A stretch of 64,000 bases of DNA from Angiostrongylus vasorum (taxonomy: Eukaryota; Nematoda; Chromadorea; Rhabditida; Metastrongylidae): the NCBI GenBank assembly GCA_018806985.1, contig JADANN010000198.1:288501-352500 (forward strand). The letters run 5' to 3'. This document shows positions 48,408 to 58,067 of the stretch, in pieces. A program made the translations under genes and the position numbers. The notes beneath the pieces were generated by a model. It worked only from the letters and a program-made list of their open reading frames with translations. It did no database searches and was not told where the DNA came from. Each line of letters starts with the position of its first letter. Within the stretch, counting starts at the first letter, position 1.

Positions 48408-49441
48408 ATGGCCACCTGGGGCATCCAATATCTGCTGCTCTTATCTGAGCTGTATGCTGCATTCAACTTAAGGAATGGTAGCGAAGATTGCTATTCAGTG
48501 AAATGTAGGTCATTTTAGCGTTCACTTCATAACTCAAAGCTGTCCTGGGATCTCAGTCTTGACAGCGGTTTCTCTGAGAGTTCCCTTGCTCAATTCCCAG
48601 TTCTTATACGGTGTTCCTTTGAGTCGGTACAAGCAAATCTACCAAATTCGCACTGCTATTCCAGATCAAAGCGCGGAGTCAGAACTGTACTAGTACTACC
48701 ATTTTATCATAGTTATTGTCTTTTTATTCGTAACAAAGCATTCGAGTGATCAAGAATCTTTGAGAAATTGAGGTGCGCAAGTGCTAACTTACATCGGCAT
48801 CTTTTCCCTATGTTTGAATTTTTTCCTTTTCAATGCCGGCTCTGTTTACTTCCTAACTTTTAAGTATTGTCTCAAAAATACAGAGAATAAACGGGTCCAT
48901 TCCGCCCTCTGCCACTATAACTTCTTAATGGATTCCTCAAAAAAGGAAATTGCATATTCTTAGAAATTTTGCGAAATTGAAAATCGTCCAACTTGTAGCA
49001 AAGGGGTTGAGAGACGACCTCGACGATTTAATCATAATATTTTGTGATCTGTAAAGTCAGCGAATACGAATAATGAAGAAAATCTGTTCATTTCTTAACC
49101 GTATTTTGAAGATAAAAGACGATCTATAGAGTGGAATGAGTATGGGTTTGTGGAGAGAGAAACTTGTACAACCGGCCGACGAGTTAGTGAACGATCTCTG
49201 CGCCAAAACCTCCCTTCAAAACTGCCGGTTGACTTCAAGTGGGGTTGATTTGTTCCCCATTCGTCTTCTTCTATATAATTTAGGTCCGTCTTCGAACGCC
49301 TTCTACTACTTCGTATGCTGTTCAGGAGAGTGCTGCCTGCGGTTGCAGTTCATTTCGGCCATTGTCATCGCCATCGTCGCTGTCTTCTTCAGCTTTATTT
49401 GTTTTCTTGCTTGTTGTTGTTACTGTTGTTTTAGGAACTAG
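48408..49441 (+). CDS. Small Cys-rich single-pass membrane protein, CX/Shisa/WBP1-like
   Basis: Exon 1 (48408-48504) starts in a good context (CTGCCATGG). It encodes a signal peptide (residues 1-~18) and NLRNGSEDCYSVK, then splits a codon at AAAT|GTAGGT. Exon 2 (49284-49441) follows AATTTAG. The split codon becomes Cys, and the frame continues through YYFVCCSGECC, a membrane helix (about 55-75) and ACCCYCCFRN to TAG. Total 84 residues. Cysteines fall at 28, 33, 44, 45, 49 and 50 on the outer side and 72, 76-78, 80 and 81 at the inner boundary; there is one N-glycosylation site (N23). Signal peptide, CC..CC module, helix and cytoplasmic Cys cluster in this order are typical of Shisa/VOPP/WBP1-like and nematode CX proteins. 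The cytoplasmic tail is unusually short. Function unknown. Confidence 0.6.
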
Positions 49442-50443
49442 CGCTTAACAGAACAGCGAAAAACTTTTCACTTTACCCCAACATGATCCTCATTTCCCGA
49501 TAGACTCTGAACTAGTTATTGGCAATAATCTTATAAAGCACGATTCCACGTAACTTTTCATTTTATCTGTTTGTTTTTCTCTTCTTTGCTTCCCTATTCA
49601 CGTATTTTTCGAGGCTCACTTGTTATTCCCTCATGAGGTGCACTAATTCACTTTCGAACATATCGGTACAACCACTTACTGTCTAGATTTTGTTCTGAAT
49701 CATAGTTTTCACGCTGTGCTTCCATTTATAGAACATTTTCTAAGATTTGCCTATTTTGGAACATTCTGTTAGCGTCGATGGAGTGGGACGCCTTTGAATC
49801 GACATTCCGAGGAGCTACAGGCTTGGCGCCCAGCTTTATTATCACGTTTTTGGCCGAGTTTTTTTGACGGCTAGGATTTGTTTTTCGCGTTTCCCACTAC
49901 TGAATGAGTTTATTGCTTTACTCTAGTCTGTATATTCCGCAGTTGCTTCTTATTCCCTCTTAGAAAATCTTCAATATCTGCGCTTTACCTGTGAAATATT
50001 TCAAGTAATCATCCCACTTATTAGAAAAATCGCTTAAAGAAGTTGCCTGTTAAATATAGCCTCGCGACATTTCATTGCTTATACAGGATACATAAGGCTT
50101 TCGTTTGTACCATATTTGTCGCGAAATGCTCTTTAAATCTTTCGACATGATTATAGCCTGGCAAAGTCTAGACTTCCGTTGTCATTATCCAGAATCCAAA
50201 ATTCACAAGTTTGTACTGTAACTGTTGAAGACTTCCACTGGGTTCCATCCAAAACAGTTCCATATCATGATATTTTACGATATCCGTCCTTTGCTTCTTA
50301 GTGCGTCTTTGCTCACTCCTTTTCCACCATTCGAACAGTCGCAAAAGTATGAAGGGCCTGGCTAATGCGCGAGTCCTGTACCGCGGTCTCGTATCATTGG
50401 ACCGGCCATTGTTAATGTTGACCGTTTCGCTGAAAATATGTTA
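49442..50443. other. Unassigned sequence
   Basis: T-rich 3' flank of the small membrane-protein gene. At 50358-50400 a GCTAATGCGCGAGTCCTGTA segment resembles a SINE-B head, but too little remains to call it. Confidence 0.3.
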
Positions 50444-50700
50444 AGATGTGGAGTGCAATACTTTTGTGGTCGTCGGTTCGATCCGGCTCCCTGGCCTCCC
50501 TAGTGCTTCTATCCATCTGAGTGTGCAAATTGCTATCATACCTGTCTAGGAGGATATCCGACTGACTCGATACATCGGTAGACCACCGCGATTTTTTGCA
50601 CAGGCCAGGTATGCGTCTACGATTTTCGATGAAGACGAAGGCATGGCGCATCCCTCTGGGATTAATTAATGCTTTACGTTTAATCCTTTGTCCTTTTCAT
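50444..50700 (+). repeat. SINE-A copy, diverged
   Basis: A canonical B-box GGTTCGATCC at about 50475, then ACCTGTCTAGGAGGATATCC, CTCGATACATCGGTAGACCA, GGCATGGCGCATCCCTCTGG and a tail TTTAATCCTTTGTCC. Confidence 0.8.
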
Positions 50701-51009
50701 CCCGTATCTTGAGCATCTATTAATCTTCAAGTAACCTAATTAGTTGAGAGGGATGTATGTGTTGTCCATTGTGTGCTTACATTTAACACATCGTGCGCGA
50801 AGCTGCGTTTTAACAACTGGCCTAACTTCTTCGTTTTACCGTTGCGTTTAGGACTTCAAAGCTTTATAAAAGGAACTTTATAACACATTTCCATGTTTTT
50901 GAACTTGTTTAAAGTTGGAGTTTTTGAAGATATAAAAAAGAGAACTCAATTTTTTTAAAATTTAGAAGGAAAGCAGCAGGTGGGGACACAAACGATGCAT
51001 CAGGAAATA

Positions 51010-52080
51010 TTAGGTTGTTCAGAAATAAATGGGCGTTTTTAACTATACTACTTAAAATGCCATAACTTGCTTCAAACACAACTTCATTGATCAAAATATA
51101 GAAACATTTGAGTTTGCACATTCTTGCCGATGAAAAAAGTCATTTATTTATACCAGCCGCGTAAAATTCTGGAGTTCTGGAAGTGATGAATTTGTTGAAG
51201 ACATTTTTTTGCGTCATCGTGGTTGGTGAAGCATTTCTCGAGCAGGAAGTTGTCGAGATGCTTGAAGAAGTGGTAGTCGGTAGGTGAGAGGTGTATCGAA
51301 TATAGCGGATGAGGCAGAGTTTCGTAGCCTTACTCGCTCAACTTCTGCAGCGCTGGTTCCGGAACGTGAGGCCGGGGTTTGTCGTCAAGAAGGATCGGTT
51401 CTTTTCTGTTGACTGATTCCGCTCGTTGTTGTTGGAGTTTCTGGTGCATTTCGTCGACTTGTTAGCAGTACTTCTCTGCCGTAATCGTTTCGCCCAGATT
51501 CAAAAAGCTGTGATGAATCAGCCCGGCTGCAGACCGCAAACAGTCACCATAACCATTTTTCGTGCAATTTAGGCCTTGCAAAGTGCTGTGGAGGCTGATA
51601 GCAATCCAACCACTGACACTAACGTCGCCGGTTGTCGTACAGAATCCAATTCTCGTCGCACGTCACAATTCGATCAAGAAAAGGGTTGTTTTTGTTGTGC
51701 AGAATAAGTCAAGACGACACTTTAAAAACGGCGATTTTCTTGATTCTCGTATAATTTGTGCGGCACCCACCTGACGAGTTTTTTCTGGTCTTTCCTATGC
51801 GATAATTCAAGTGAGTGGAAATCGTTCCTGTGCTTACGACAAGCTGTTCTGCAAGCTCTCGAACAGTTCCTCGCGTGTTTGCTTCGACTAGCGTTTTCAA
51901 TTCGTCGTCGCCAAATTCACTGGGACATCCGTGGCCGTCCTTATCTTCGAATTCGAAATCACCAGATCGGGACTTCCGCAACCATGTTCGGCACTGTTGA
52001 TTCACCAGCACTGCCTTCATCCCAAACTTCATTAACGTTTTGAGCCCTCTTTTGTAACGGTTAGTTAGCTTCGGTTACTA
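51010..52080 (-). pseudogene. Mos1-type mariner transposase, decayed, with 3' terminal repeat
   Basis: The minus strand reads, across several frames: SRSGDFEFEDKDGHGCPSEF, DDELKTLVEANTRGTVRELA (HTH domain, 51880-51990), VPHKLYENQENRRF, KMVMVTVCGLQPG, LHHSFLNLGETITAEKY-like text, RPHVPEPALQKLS-like text and a C-terminal YATGINK-like end near 51150. Stops and frameshifts are common. At 51010-51031 it ends in the terminal repeat TTAGGTTGTTCAGAAATAAA..., preceded by TA. No matching repeat lies beside its 5' end; an exact match is at 57224-57245. Mariners move by cut and paste into TA sites. Confidence 0.88.
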
Positions 52081-52145
52081 GCGGTTCGGTTTGTGTAGAA
52101 TATTAGCCACGCGGGTCTTTTTAGCTGTTGTGTTGATCTACCAGC

Positions 52146-52167
52146 CTCAAACTTGGGTAATTAAACC
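52146..52167 (-). other. Perfect 22-nt SL1 spliced-leader sequence
   Basis: The minus strand carries all 22 nt of the nematode SL1 leader (GGTTTAATTACCCAAGTT... to ...TTTGAG). The next bases are GCTGGTAGATC, not the GT that begins the intron part of an SL RNA gene, and no Sm site or SL RNA body follows. The mariner transposase frame starts about 70 nt further on the same strand. It therefore looks like the 5' end of a trans-spliced mRNA copied into the genome, not an SL RNA gene. Confidence 0.85.
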
Positions 52168-53640
52168 TTTAATACACAAATATAACATTAATAACATAAT
52201 AGTAACGATGGAGAAGTAATGGTAGAGGAATGACGTCAGTTAAAGCTATGAGGTGCGAAGGCTAGTAGTGAAGTGAGGCTAACAACGAGATAATGGCATT
52301 CGAATATTATAATACCATTAATAAGTAATTAACACAATTACATTAATAGTAATAATGAACAATTACCAAGAAGTAACCGTTGTTTAGCCGTGAGCGACGC
52401 CGCGTCGCGTCTATCCGCGACCAGCGCGGCGGCTGAGGGAGACAGTATGCTGGGGGGCCGAGAAAGGAGACTGTACGCTGAGACGGAGAGGGAGACAGTA
52501 TGCTGAGGTGGAGAGGGTTACAGACGGGCCGTATTTTCGGCTGAGCTAAGATTTCAACATTATAACGATGAGGTGCATTTTAGTGGATCAATGAGGACAG
52601 TAAGTGATGAGTCATCTACGGAACATAGTCAGGCGGCTGGTCGTCGATAACGCTATGTCAGCAACGTGAAGTTTGAGCATCTATGGGTGCCACCATTGCC
52701 TAAGAGTCAAGGACCAATATGATAATGGCTGGAAACTGATAAGCCTATAGCGGCTTAACAGAATACACAGCATAAGTTGGCCGCTCAGCGGCCTTGTACG
52801 CATGGCGTACATTGCGGGAGGAATGGTACATGCCACAGATGGCGTTGCAAACATAACGCATTTGGAAACACCCGCCACTACTGACATTGCACCGTAAACA
52901 AACTAAGAAACTAGATACAATAATCTTCTGATTACTGAAGGATGAATGTGAATGGATAAGAATGAGTGAGTATGACTGTGAATGAATTGTGGTGATTGAG
53001 AGTGACAATGAATGATGTTGTGAGGGAGCGGATTATCCGCGCTACCGATCGGGGGTGAGGTGAGTGATGGTATGTCTCCGTCGTCGAAGGCACCTGGCTT
53101 ATATTGGCTGCGAGAGCCGCGTGCGTATGCAACCGCGGACAATCTGGATCGTCGATCCTGGACTGGAGTAGACTGTACCTAACTGCCTGAAATATCAACG
53201 TCATTGGCTTCGTTGTTTCGCAAGGAATTAGTAAACTGTTCCACTGTTACTCCTCCTCCTTCGGATAAGCCATCGTTGGTGTGCTACTGGAGTCAAACCT
53301 GAATCGCTACTGTGCCTGAAACATTGAACATAATAGACCGAGTAGATTATAAAAAGTTACATTACGGTGTTTGATGTGCGACTGTGAGGCGGCCATATAT
53401 GGACATCAAATGTTATTGTATAGAAAGATAGAGAACTTTCCCAGAGAGAAGTTCTCTATACTCTTTGCCTCACTACGACCGAGTTTCAACTCATAATAGA
53501 AAATTTGACGAGAATTCGTTTTGACATATAAAACTGCAGAGCTCAAACTTGGTAAAAAAAAGAATTTATCTTTTGACAAAGTATAAACACATGATACACC
53601 AACGTATCAAGTCACTCTGCAATGTAAGCCATCTTCGAAC
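52168..53640. other. Repeat-like, non-coding
   Basis: An AT-rich part (52168-52380), a GC-rich part with short tandem repeats (52440-52515) and a stretch with several overlapping minus frames of low complexity (52681-53204; Ser/His/Thr-rich, from TGAATGAG-type repeats). No conserved protein or LTR boundary was recognised. Confidence 0.35.
52436..52515 (+). repeat. Imperfect short tandem repeat
   Basis: Three imperfect units of about 25-30 nt around GGAGACAGTATGCTGAG (52438, 52466 as GGAGACTGTACGCTGAG, 52491), with GGAGAGGG spacers. Confidence 0.7.
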
Positions 53641-54202
53641 TTCTTGTTAAGCATGAAATAAGAAGAAACATGCATGGCTTGTACATCCAGCAACTAATGG
53701 CCCTCTTAAAGGAGTGCCTAAACTGTTCGATTTTCAGATGGTATGGGAAGTACTGTGCGCGGCTAAGGGGGGTTGGCAATGCGACAGCGAATGGCACCAA
53801 GCCTTGCCATTGCGTTTTTATGCCTGGAATAGAAGCGCCCGTTCTCGGTGTCCGGCCGCTAATCTACTGCTGATATATAGATGATTGTTTTGTCATCTTC
53901 TGTACGCAGGAGATAGACAAGTGCTTTAGATTATTAAAGGACCAGTCTGAATACATTAAATTCGCCCGAGTGAAATCGAAAGAAAACTTAACGTTCAAGG
54001 CAACCTATCACGTAGCGGTTATATGACAAAGTGGTACCGACAACCAAGTAACAAAAACACCCTGGTTCACTTCCCTTTTTCCCAAACTTCACATACAAAG
54101 AGGGCGCTTATGATAAATATGTTTCGAGCAGCCACCTGCACATGTGGGAAACTACAGGAAGAATCTTGCGATTTTTGCTTGGCAAATAGCCATACCCAGT
54201 GC
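53641..54202 (+). mobile_element. Penelope-like element, reverse transcriptase part
   Basis: The plus frames read WYGKYCARLRGVGNATANG, PGIEAPVLGVRPLIYC, then (after an in-frame stop) YIDDCFVIC, QSEYIKFARVKSKENLTFKA and TKWYRQPSNKNTLVHFPFSQ. This is the core of Penelope-like reverse transcriptases, with the catalytic YIDD. Stops and a frameshift show decay. The coding sequence breaks off exactly where LINE-B begins and resumes at about 55499. Confidence 0.85.
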
Positions 54203-55498
54203 CTTACTTACTTGGATACTTGGACGGTCCGTCTTCACGAGCTGTGCGGACCCCAGCACATATGCCATTCGTTCCTTTTTCTCGCAATCATAGTTTATGG
54301 TGGTGGTGTTGTTCGAGCATGATAGCGCTTGCAAGTCTCGTACCGTGATCCGCAAAACAACTGCAGCTGCGGGTACAGCTGATTGACTTTGTTTACGAAC
54401 ACCCTCCGCCCAACGTGTAGGTGGTCGTCCTGGGGGACGTTTGCATTCTCTTGAAGTCCACTCTACTGTTCTTTTCGTGTCCATATGTCTTCTGTTCTTC
54501 TCATTATGTGACCGGCCCATCTATGTTTCGCTATCGATGTATAATCCCCTGGATCTCGATCGATGTGACAGATTTCGAAGGTCAGAGCTTCGCATTCCAG
54601 CTAGATATTGAGAGTGCCGGTTATTTTTCAGAAGACATCGCTCAAGCGCTCTGTGAGTAGTGCGAAGCATTCTTGACGTAGTTGAAGTATCAACCCACGT
54701 CTCCGCAGCATAACAGAGTGCTGGGGGGACCGTAGAATCGAAGAGATGAGCGTGGATTTTCGGGTCCTTCATTTGGCCCGAATGCGGCCCAAGCTGCTCT
54801 CTTTCTTCTATCTATTTCCTCCTTCATGTTGTTTTCCATGTTCATTGATTGCCCAAGGTATACGTATGAGGTAGTCTCTGCAATGAGAAAGCCATCCAAT
54901 TCAATTTTTTCGCCTTCGCACCATGGGTTTTTTCATGAACTGGGTCTTCTTTCGACTTAGGCGAAGTCCGATCTTTTTCCCTGCTTCGTTGAGTTCGTTG
55001 ATCATCATCTCTGCTTCGCTAGTACTTCTTGAGAAGATGACAATATCGTCGGCAAAACGAAGGTTTGATAGGAATTTTTCCATCAATACGTATGCCTTTC
55101 TCATCCCAATGGAGTGACTTCGTTATCCACTGCAGTGCGGCACTAAACAGCTTTGGCGATATTGTGTCATCCAGTCGAACCCTTTTTCATACGGGTATGG
55201 TAAGAGGTCGATGGAAAAGCTGTATTTTCGTAGTGCAGTTCCGATCACAGTCGGACAGAGTTCTTATGTAGGACGGGTCCACTCCTTGGTCGACGAGCGC
55301 TGATAGGATTGCATTCGTTTTGACACTGTCAAACGCTTTTTTATAGTCGACAAAGGTTAGGACTAGCGGCAAGTGGTATTTCCGACACACTTCGATGACC
55401 CTGGACACGGTTTGGATGTGGTCCATACAGCAAAATCCTTTCCGAAATCCTGCTTGCTCGACTGCTTGCGCCTCATCCAATGTCCTTGATATGCGCAA
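54203..55498 (-). mobile_element. LINE-B, RTE-like, 5'-truncated, inserted in the Penelope element
   Basis: Minus-strand frames in order: [20 protein letters not shown] at the break point, [40 protein letters not shown] (catalytic FADD), EEIDRRKRAAWAAFG, LCYAAETW and PPGRPPTRWAEGVRKQ, then a 3' end TCCAAGTATCCAAGTAAGTA. It is related to but distinct from LINE-A (about half of the residues differ by eye). Several frame breaks. Both ends are fixed by the interrupted Penelope frame. Confidence 0.9.
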
Positions 55499-55830
55499 GA
55501 GGAATATCCAATGGCTACGAAATAGTAACCCCACCAGATAAGTTTAGTAGGAAAGCAACGCCCCAAAACGAACTGTTTGGCCGAAACAAAATCGCGTTTA
55601 TCTTGCTCTCTCATAGCGATGAAATAAGTGTAGCGATGAAGAGGTGCTTAAGAAGGGCAGATATGGAGTAATCGGTGGTAAAACACAGAACTGCGTAATT
55701 TACACTTATGGCAGGAATGCTGATTACATGAGTTGAGGTACGACATACCCGATCTCTTGTAGCATTTGCAGAGATGAATACATTGGTGAAGCAGACAGAC
55801 CATTATGTATCCGCATAAAGGAGATAAAGG
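55499..55830 (+). mobile_element. Penelope-like element, GIY-YIG part
   Basis: Continues the Penelope frame: RGISNGYEIVTPPDKFSRKA, DEISVAMKRCLRRADME, NCVIYTYGRNADYM and TTYPISCSICRDEYIGEADR with PLCIRIKE. The last part is the GIY-YIG nuclease core (Y.I.C..C...YIGE..R.L..R.KE). The frame stops where SINE-A begins. Confidence 0.88.
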
Positions 55831-56122
55831 AGTGGCGCATGTGGTGCAGTGGTTGGAGGCGCCACTGCGACACACACGTAGAATCGATCCCCCGCCCCAT
55901 GACCCACCAAGCCATCCATCCCTCCGGATTCGGCAAATTGGTACCAGACTTGTCTGGGAGGATAGCAGCACTGGCTCGATATATCGCTAGGCCACCGCGA
56001 GTCATTGTAAAGGCCAGATATGCATTCAATCACCTCCAACGATACTTAATGAAGTCGAATGCATTGCGCATCCCTCAGGGGATTGATCAACGCCTAGAGC
56101 TTTATCCTTTATCAAGCACTAA
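55831..56122 (+). repeat. SINE-A, full-length reference copy
   Basis: Head GGCGCATGTGGTGCAGTGGT with a perfect A-box TGGTGCAGTGG and B-box-like AATCGATCC 40 nt later; body CAAATTGGTACCAGACTTGT, ATAGCAGCACTGGCTCGATA, GCCAGATATGCATTCAATCA; tail GAGCTTTATCCTTTATC. It is tRNA-derived and needs LINE proteins to move. It interrupts the GIY-YIG frame of the Penelope-like element. Confidence 0.92.
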
Positions 56123-56125
56123 AAT

Positions 56126-56690
56126 GTCAAACAGAAGTAAGACAAGGTACGTCACTAGGGGGCGCATAGGATACAAATGCGTACCGGAGACGATTTTGAT
56201 ATAAAAGTCGCTAATATCGGACAGGATTCCAAAACACCAACGCGCAAACTTTTTCAGGGCTTTCTCGATAAATGCCAAGAACCCGTGAATGAGTGGCAGG
56301 AAAGAATGCCCAGAGATAACACGTGATCTAGTCCCGTAATTCAGAATTGATTTTTAATGTGGGATGGTGCAGTTATCAACCATATGCGATTCTGAGCGGT
56401 TGTTCTTCCTTGGTGGAAGGTAGGTGAAAAAAAGTTGTGGGTTTTTCAAGAAGCCGTTGACTTGTAATTATCGTTCAGATTTTCATCGTTCTGTTTGTGC
56501 TGTTGAAGTGTTTGACACAGTAAGTTGCGTGTCAGTCTTCCAGGCTATACTGCCGAAACGTCAGCTACCGCTGTGTTGTGTGTTCCTTTTTACGGAGATA
56601 AACGTGTGCTTTATAACAAACTCGCGATTGCCGAACAGGAAAACAACATATTTATAATTCAATGCCGAGTTTAAGAGTAAGTCGATCTTG
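56126..56690 (+). mobile_element. Penelope-like element, C-terminus, 3' UTR and terminal repeat
   Basis: After the SINE the frame resumes weakly (TSLGGA, DDFDIKVANIGQDSKTP, FFRAFSINAKNP, ECPEITRDLVP), matching the end of Penelope-like proteins. A non-coding part follows. The terminal repeat 56541-56690 (CTATACTGCCGAAACGTCAG, GCGATTGCCGAACAGGAAAA, ATGCCGAGTTTAAGAGTAAG) is shared with 40745-41000. Confidence 0.7.
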
Positions 56691-56809
56691 GAAACTACAA
56701 AGTGTGGTTAAAAAAAAAGATAAAATCAGTTTTCAAACGATATATGATATCTATGATATCAAAAGGTACACAGATTATTTTGTTCTTAAAAAATACATTA
56801 AAACAATAC

Positions 56810-57197
56810 TTGCTTACTTGATACTCGAACGGCCCGTCCTTATTGGTTGTGCGACCTCAGCATAATCTCCATTTTTTCGGAGATTTGCTGGTTAAGCCAT
56901 TGTGGTTCCCTGGAATCCAGAGGTCAGCTTAGCCAAAGTCTACTTAAGGTCTTCATCACCACAGGCAGTTGCAGCCCTTGGTGTATCAGAGGGGAATTTG
57001 CCACCATGTGACTTTGATACCAAGACGGTGGTGGATCCTGGTATTGGTTTACTCTTAGGTAGGCTTCCTGATGGAAACGCCGGACCCCTTCTCAGGTTGG
57101 GAGGCTTTGCCAAGGGGAAAAATCCCCCCGCTGTCCATTGCAGTCCGACACCCAGGAACACGTCCCAGCCATGACAGGGCTGTAAACCATTGGGAGG
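56810..57197 (-). repeat. Repeat D copy
   Basis: Tail end CTTGCTTACTTGATACTCGA at the left; GGTGGTGGATCCTGGTATTG, TGATGGAAACGCCGGACCCC and AGTCCGACACCCAGGAACAC in the body; hairpin end at the right. Nearly full length. It sits just inside the mariner terminal repeat at 57224. Confidence 0.88.
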
Positions 57198-57223
57198 TCA
57201 AAAACAAGATATTTTGAAGCGCT

Positions 57224-57245
57224 CATTTATTTCTGAACAACCTAA
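57224..57245 (-). repeat. Mariner terminal inverted repeat
   Basis: The 22 bases are the exact inverse of 51010-51031 (TTAGGTTGTTCAGAAATAAA...) and are followed by TA. The next inner bases (GAGCGCTTCAAAATATC on the minus strand) resemble the inner flank of the other end only loosely, as expected for the two ends of a mariner. Confidence 0.8.
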
Positions 57246-57883
57246 TACCATCACGTCCTACTGGTCAAAATCCCATTGGCTCAATTGCTTTCGCGTACGC
57301 CTTCACCCAGAAAAAAAGTAGAAGTATTGTGTCACGCGGGTTCCAAAAAGCAGGATTTTTATGTTGCTAGAAGAAAATCACTTATGTAGGCAAAGATCTA
57401 CAATTTTTAACGGTGGCTATTCAAGCTAAAAAGCTCACTACGAGCTAAGATTTATCGGTCTAGTGAGGAAAGGTGTTTTCTTTCCACGTCCCCTGTGACC
57501 AATGAACATCGCAGCGAGATACAGACAGTGATAAATTTCTTAGCCAACTTTAACTCCAGTAATTCTAACTTACTGTTCCACTTATTTTTTTTGGTTTAGT
57601 AAGTTGTCTTATAAATGACATACTTTCTTAAATAACTCACCTCCTCCTTTGGCAGATTGTTTTCATAGTGTTTTAACGCTTAAGTGCTCGTAGAGCATTA
57701 CTCTACTCCACTCCCTCACTCTATACTGCCCAGACATCAATGATCACTTTGCTCTCTTCCGCACGTCAACGGGGTGGAAGGTGGGTTCCCACCGCAGTCT
57801 CCTGTTGTGTTCGTTTCCTGTCAACACCTGTCCCAGGCGGGTTGGCGCCAGAACTCGTTCTTCGGAATGCCTACACTGTCCGA

Positions 57884-57994
57884 ATGCGAGTGCTGTGGCT
57901 GGCAGCCTTCTTACCTTTGGCGCTCTGCCAAAATGCTGCCGATCTCGAATTTTCTCCATATGTCTACTCTGCTGTGAAGATTCCGTTTAAAAAT
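57884..57994 (+). CDS. Candidate first exon with signal peptide
   Basis: From ATG 57884, 37 codons encode a typical signal peptide (MRVLWLAAFLPLALC) and a start of mature protein (QNAADLEFSPYVYSAVKIPF), ending at AAAAAT|GTCAGT in phase 0. A downstream coding-like block at 59205-59470 may belong to the same gene, but the phases do not join directly. A secreted or membrane protein is likely; family unknown. Confidence 0.45.
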
Positions 57995-58067
57995 GTCAGT
58001 TAATTTTTTATGTTGCTCTCACTGAACTTTATCTTGAAGAGGATCCATGTTCATCGCAAAGTACTTA

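Noticed and set aside
48585..48690. An alternative second exon of the small membrane-protein gene (FLTAVSLRVPLLNSQFLYG...).
   Set aside because: It also joins in phase, but the 49284 exon completes a cysteine codon and gives the CC..CC, helix and Cys-cluster plan of a known protein type; this alternative gives nothing recognisable.
52146..52250. A functional SL1 RNA gene.
   Set aside because: The leader is followed by GC instead of the GT donor, no Sm-binding site or SL RNA body follows, and mariner coding sequence lies downstream.
53542..53555. A second SL1-like stretch (CTCAAACTTGGTAA).
   Set aside because: Only 14 nt with one base missing compared with the leader, in an AT-rich area; chance is likely.
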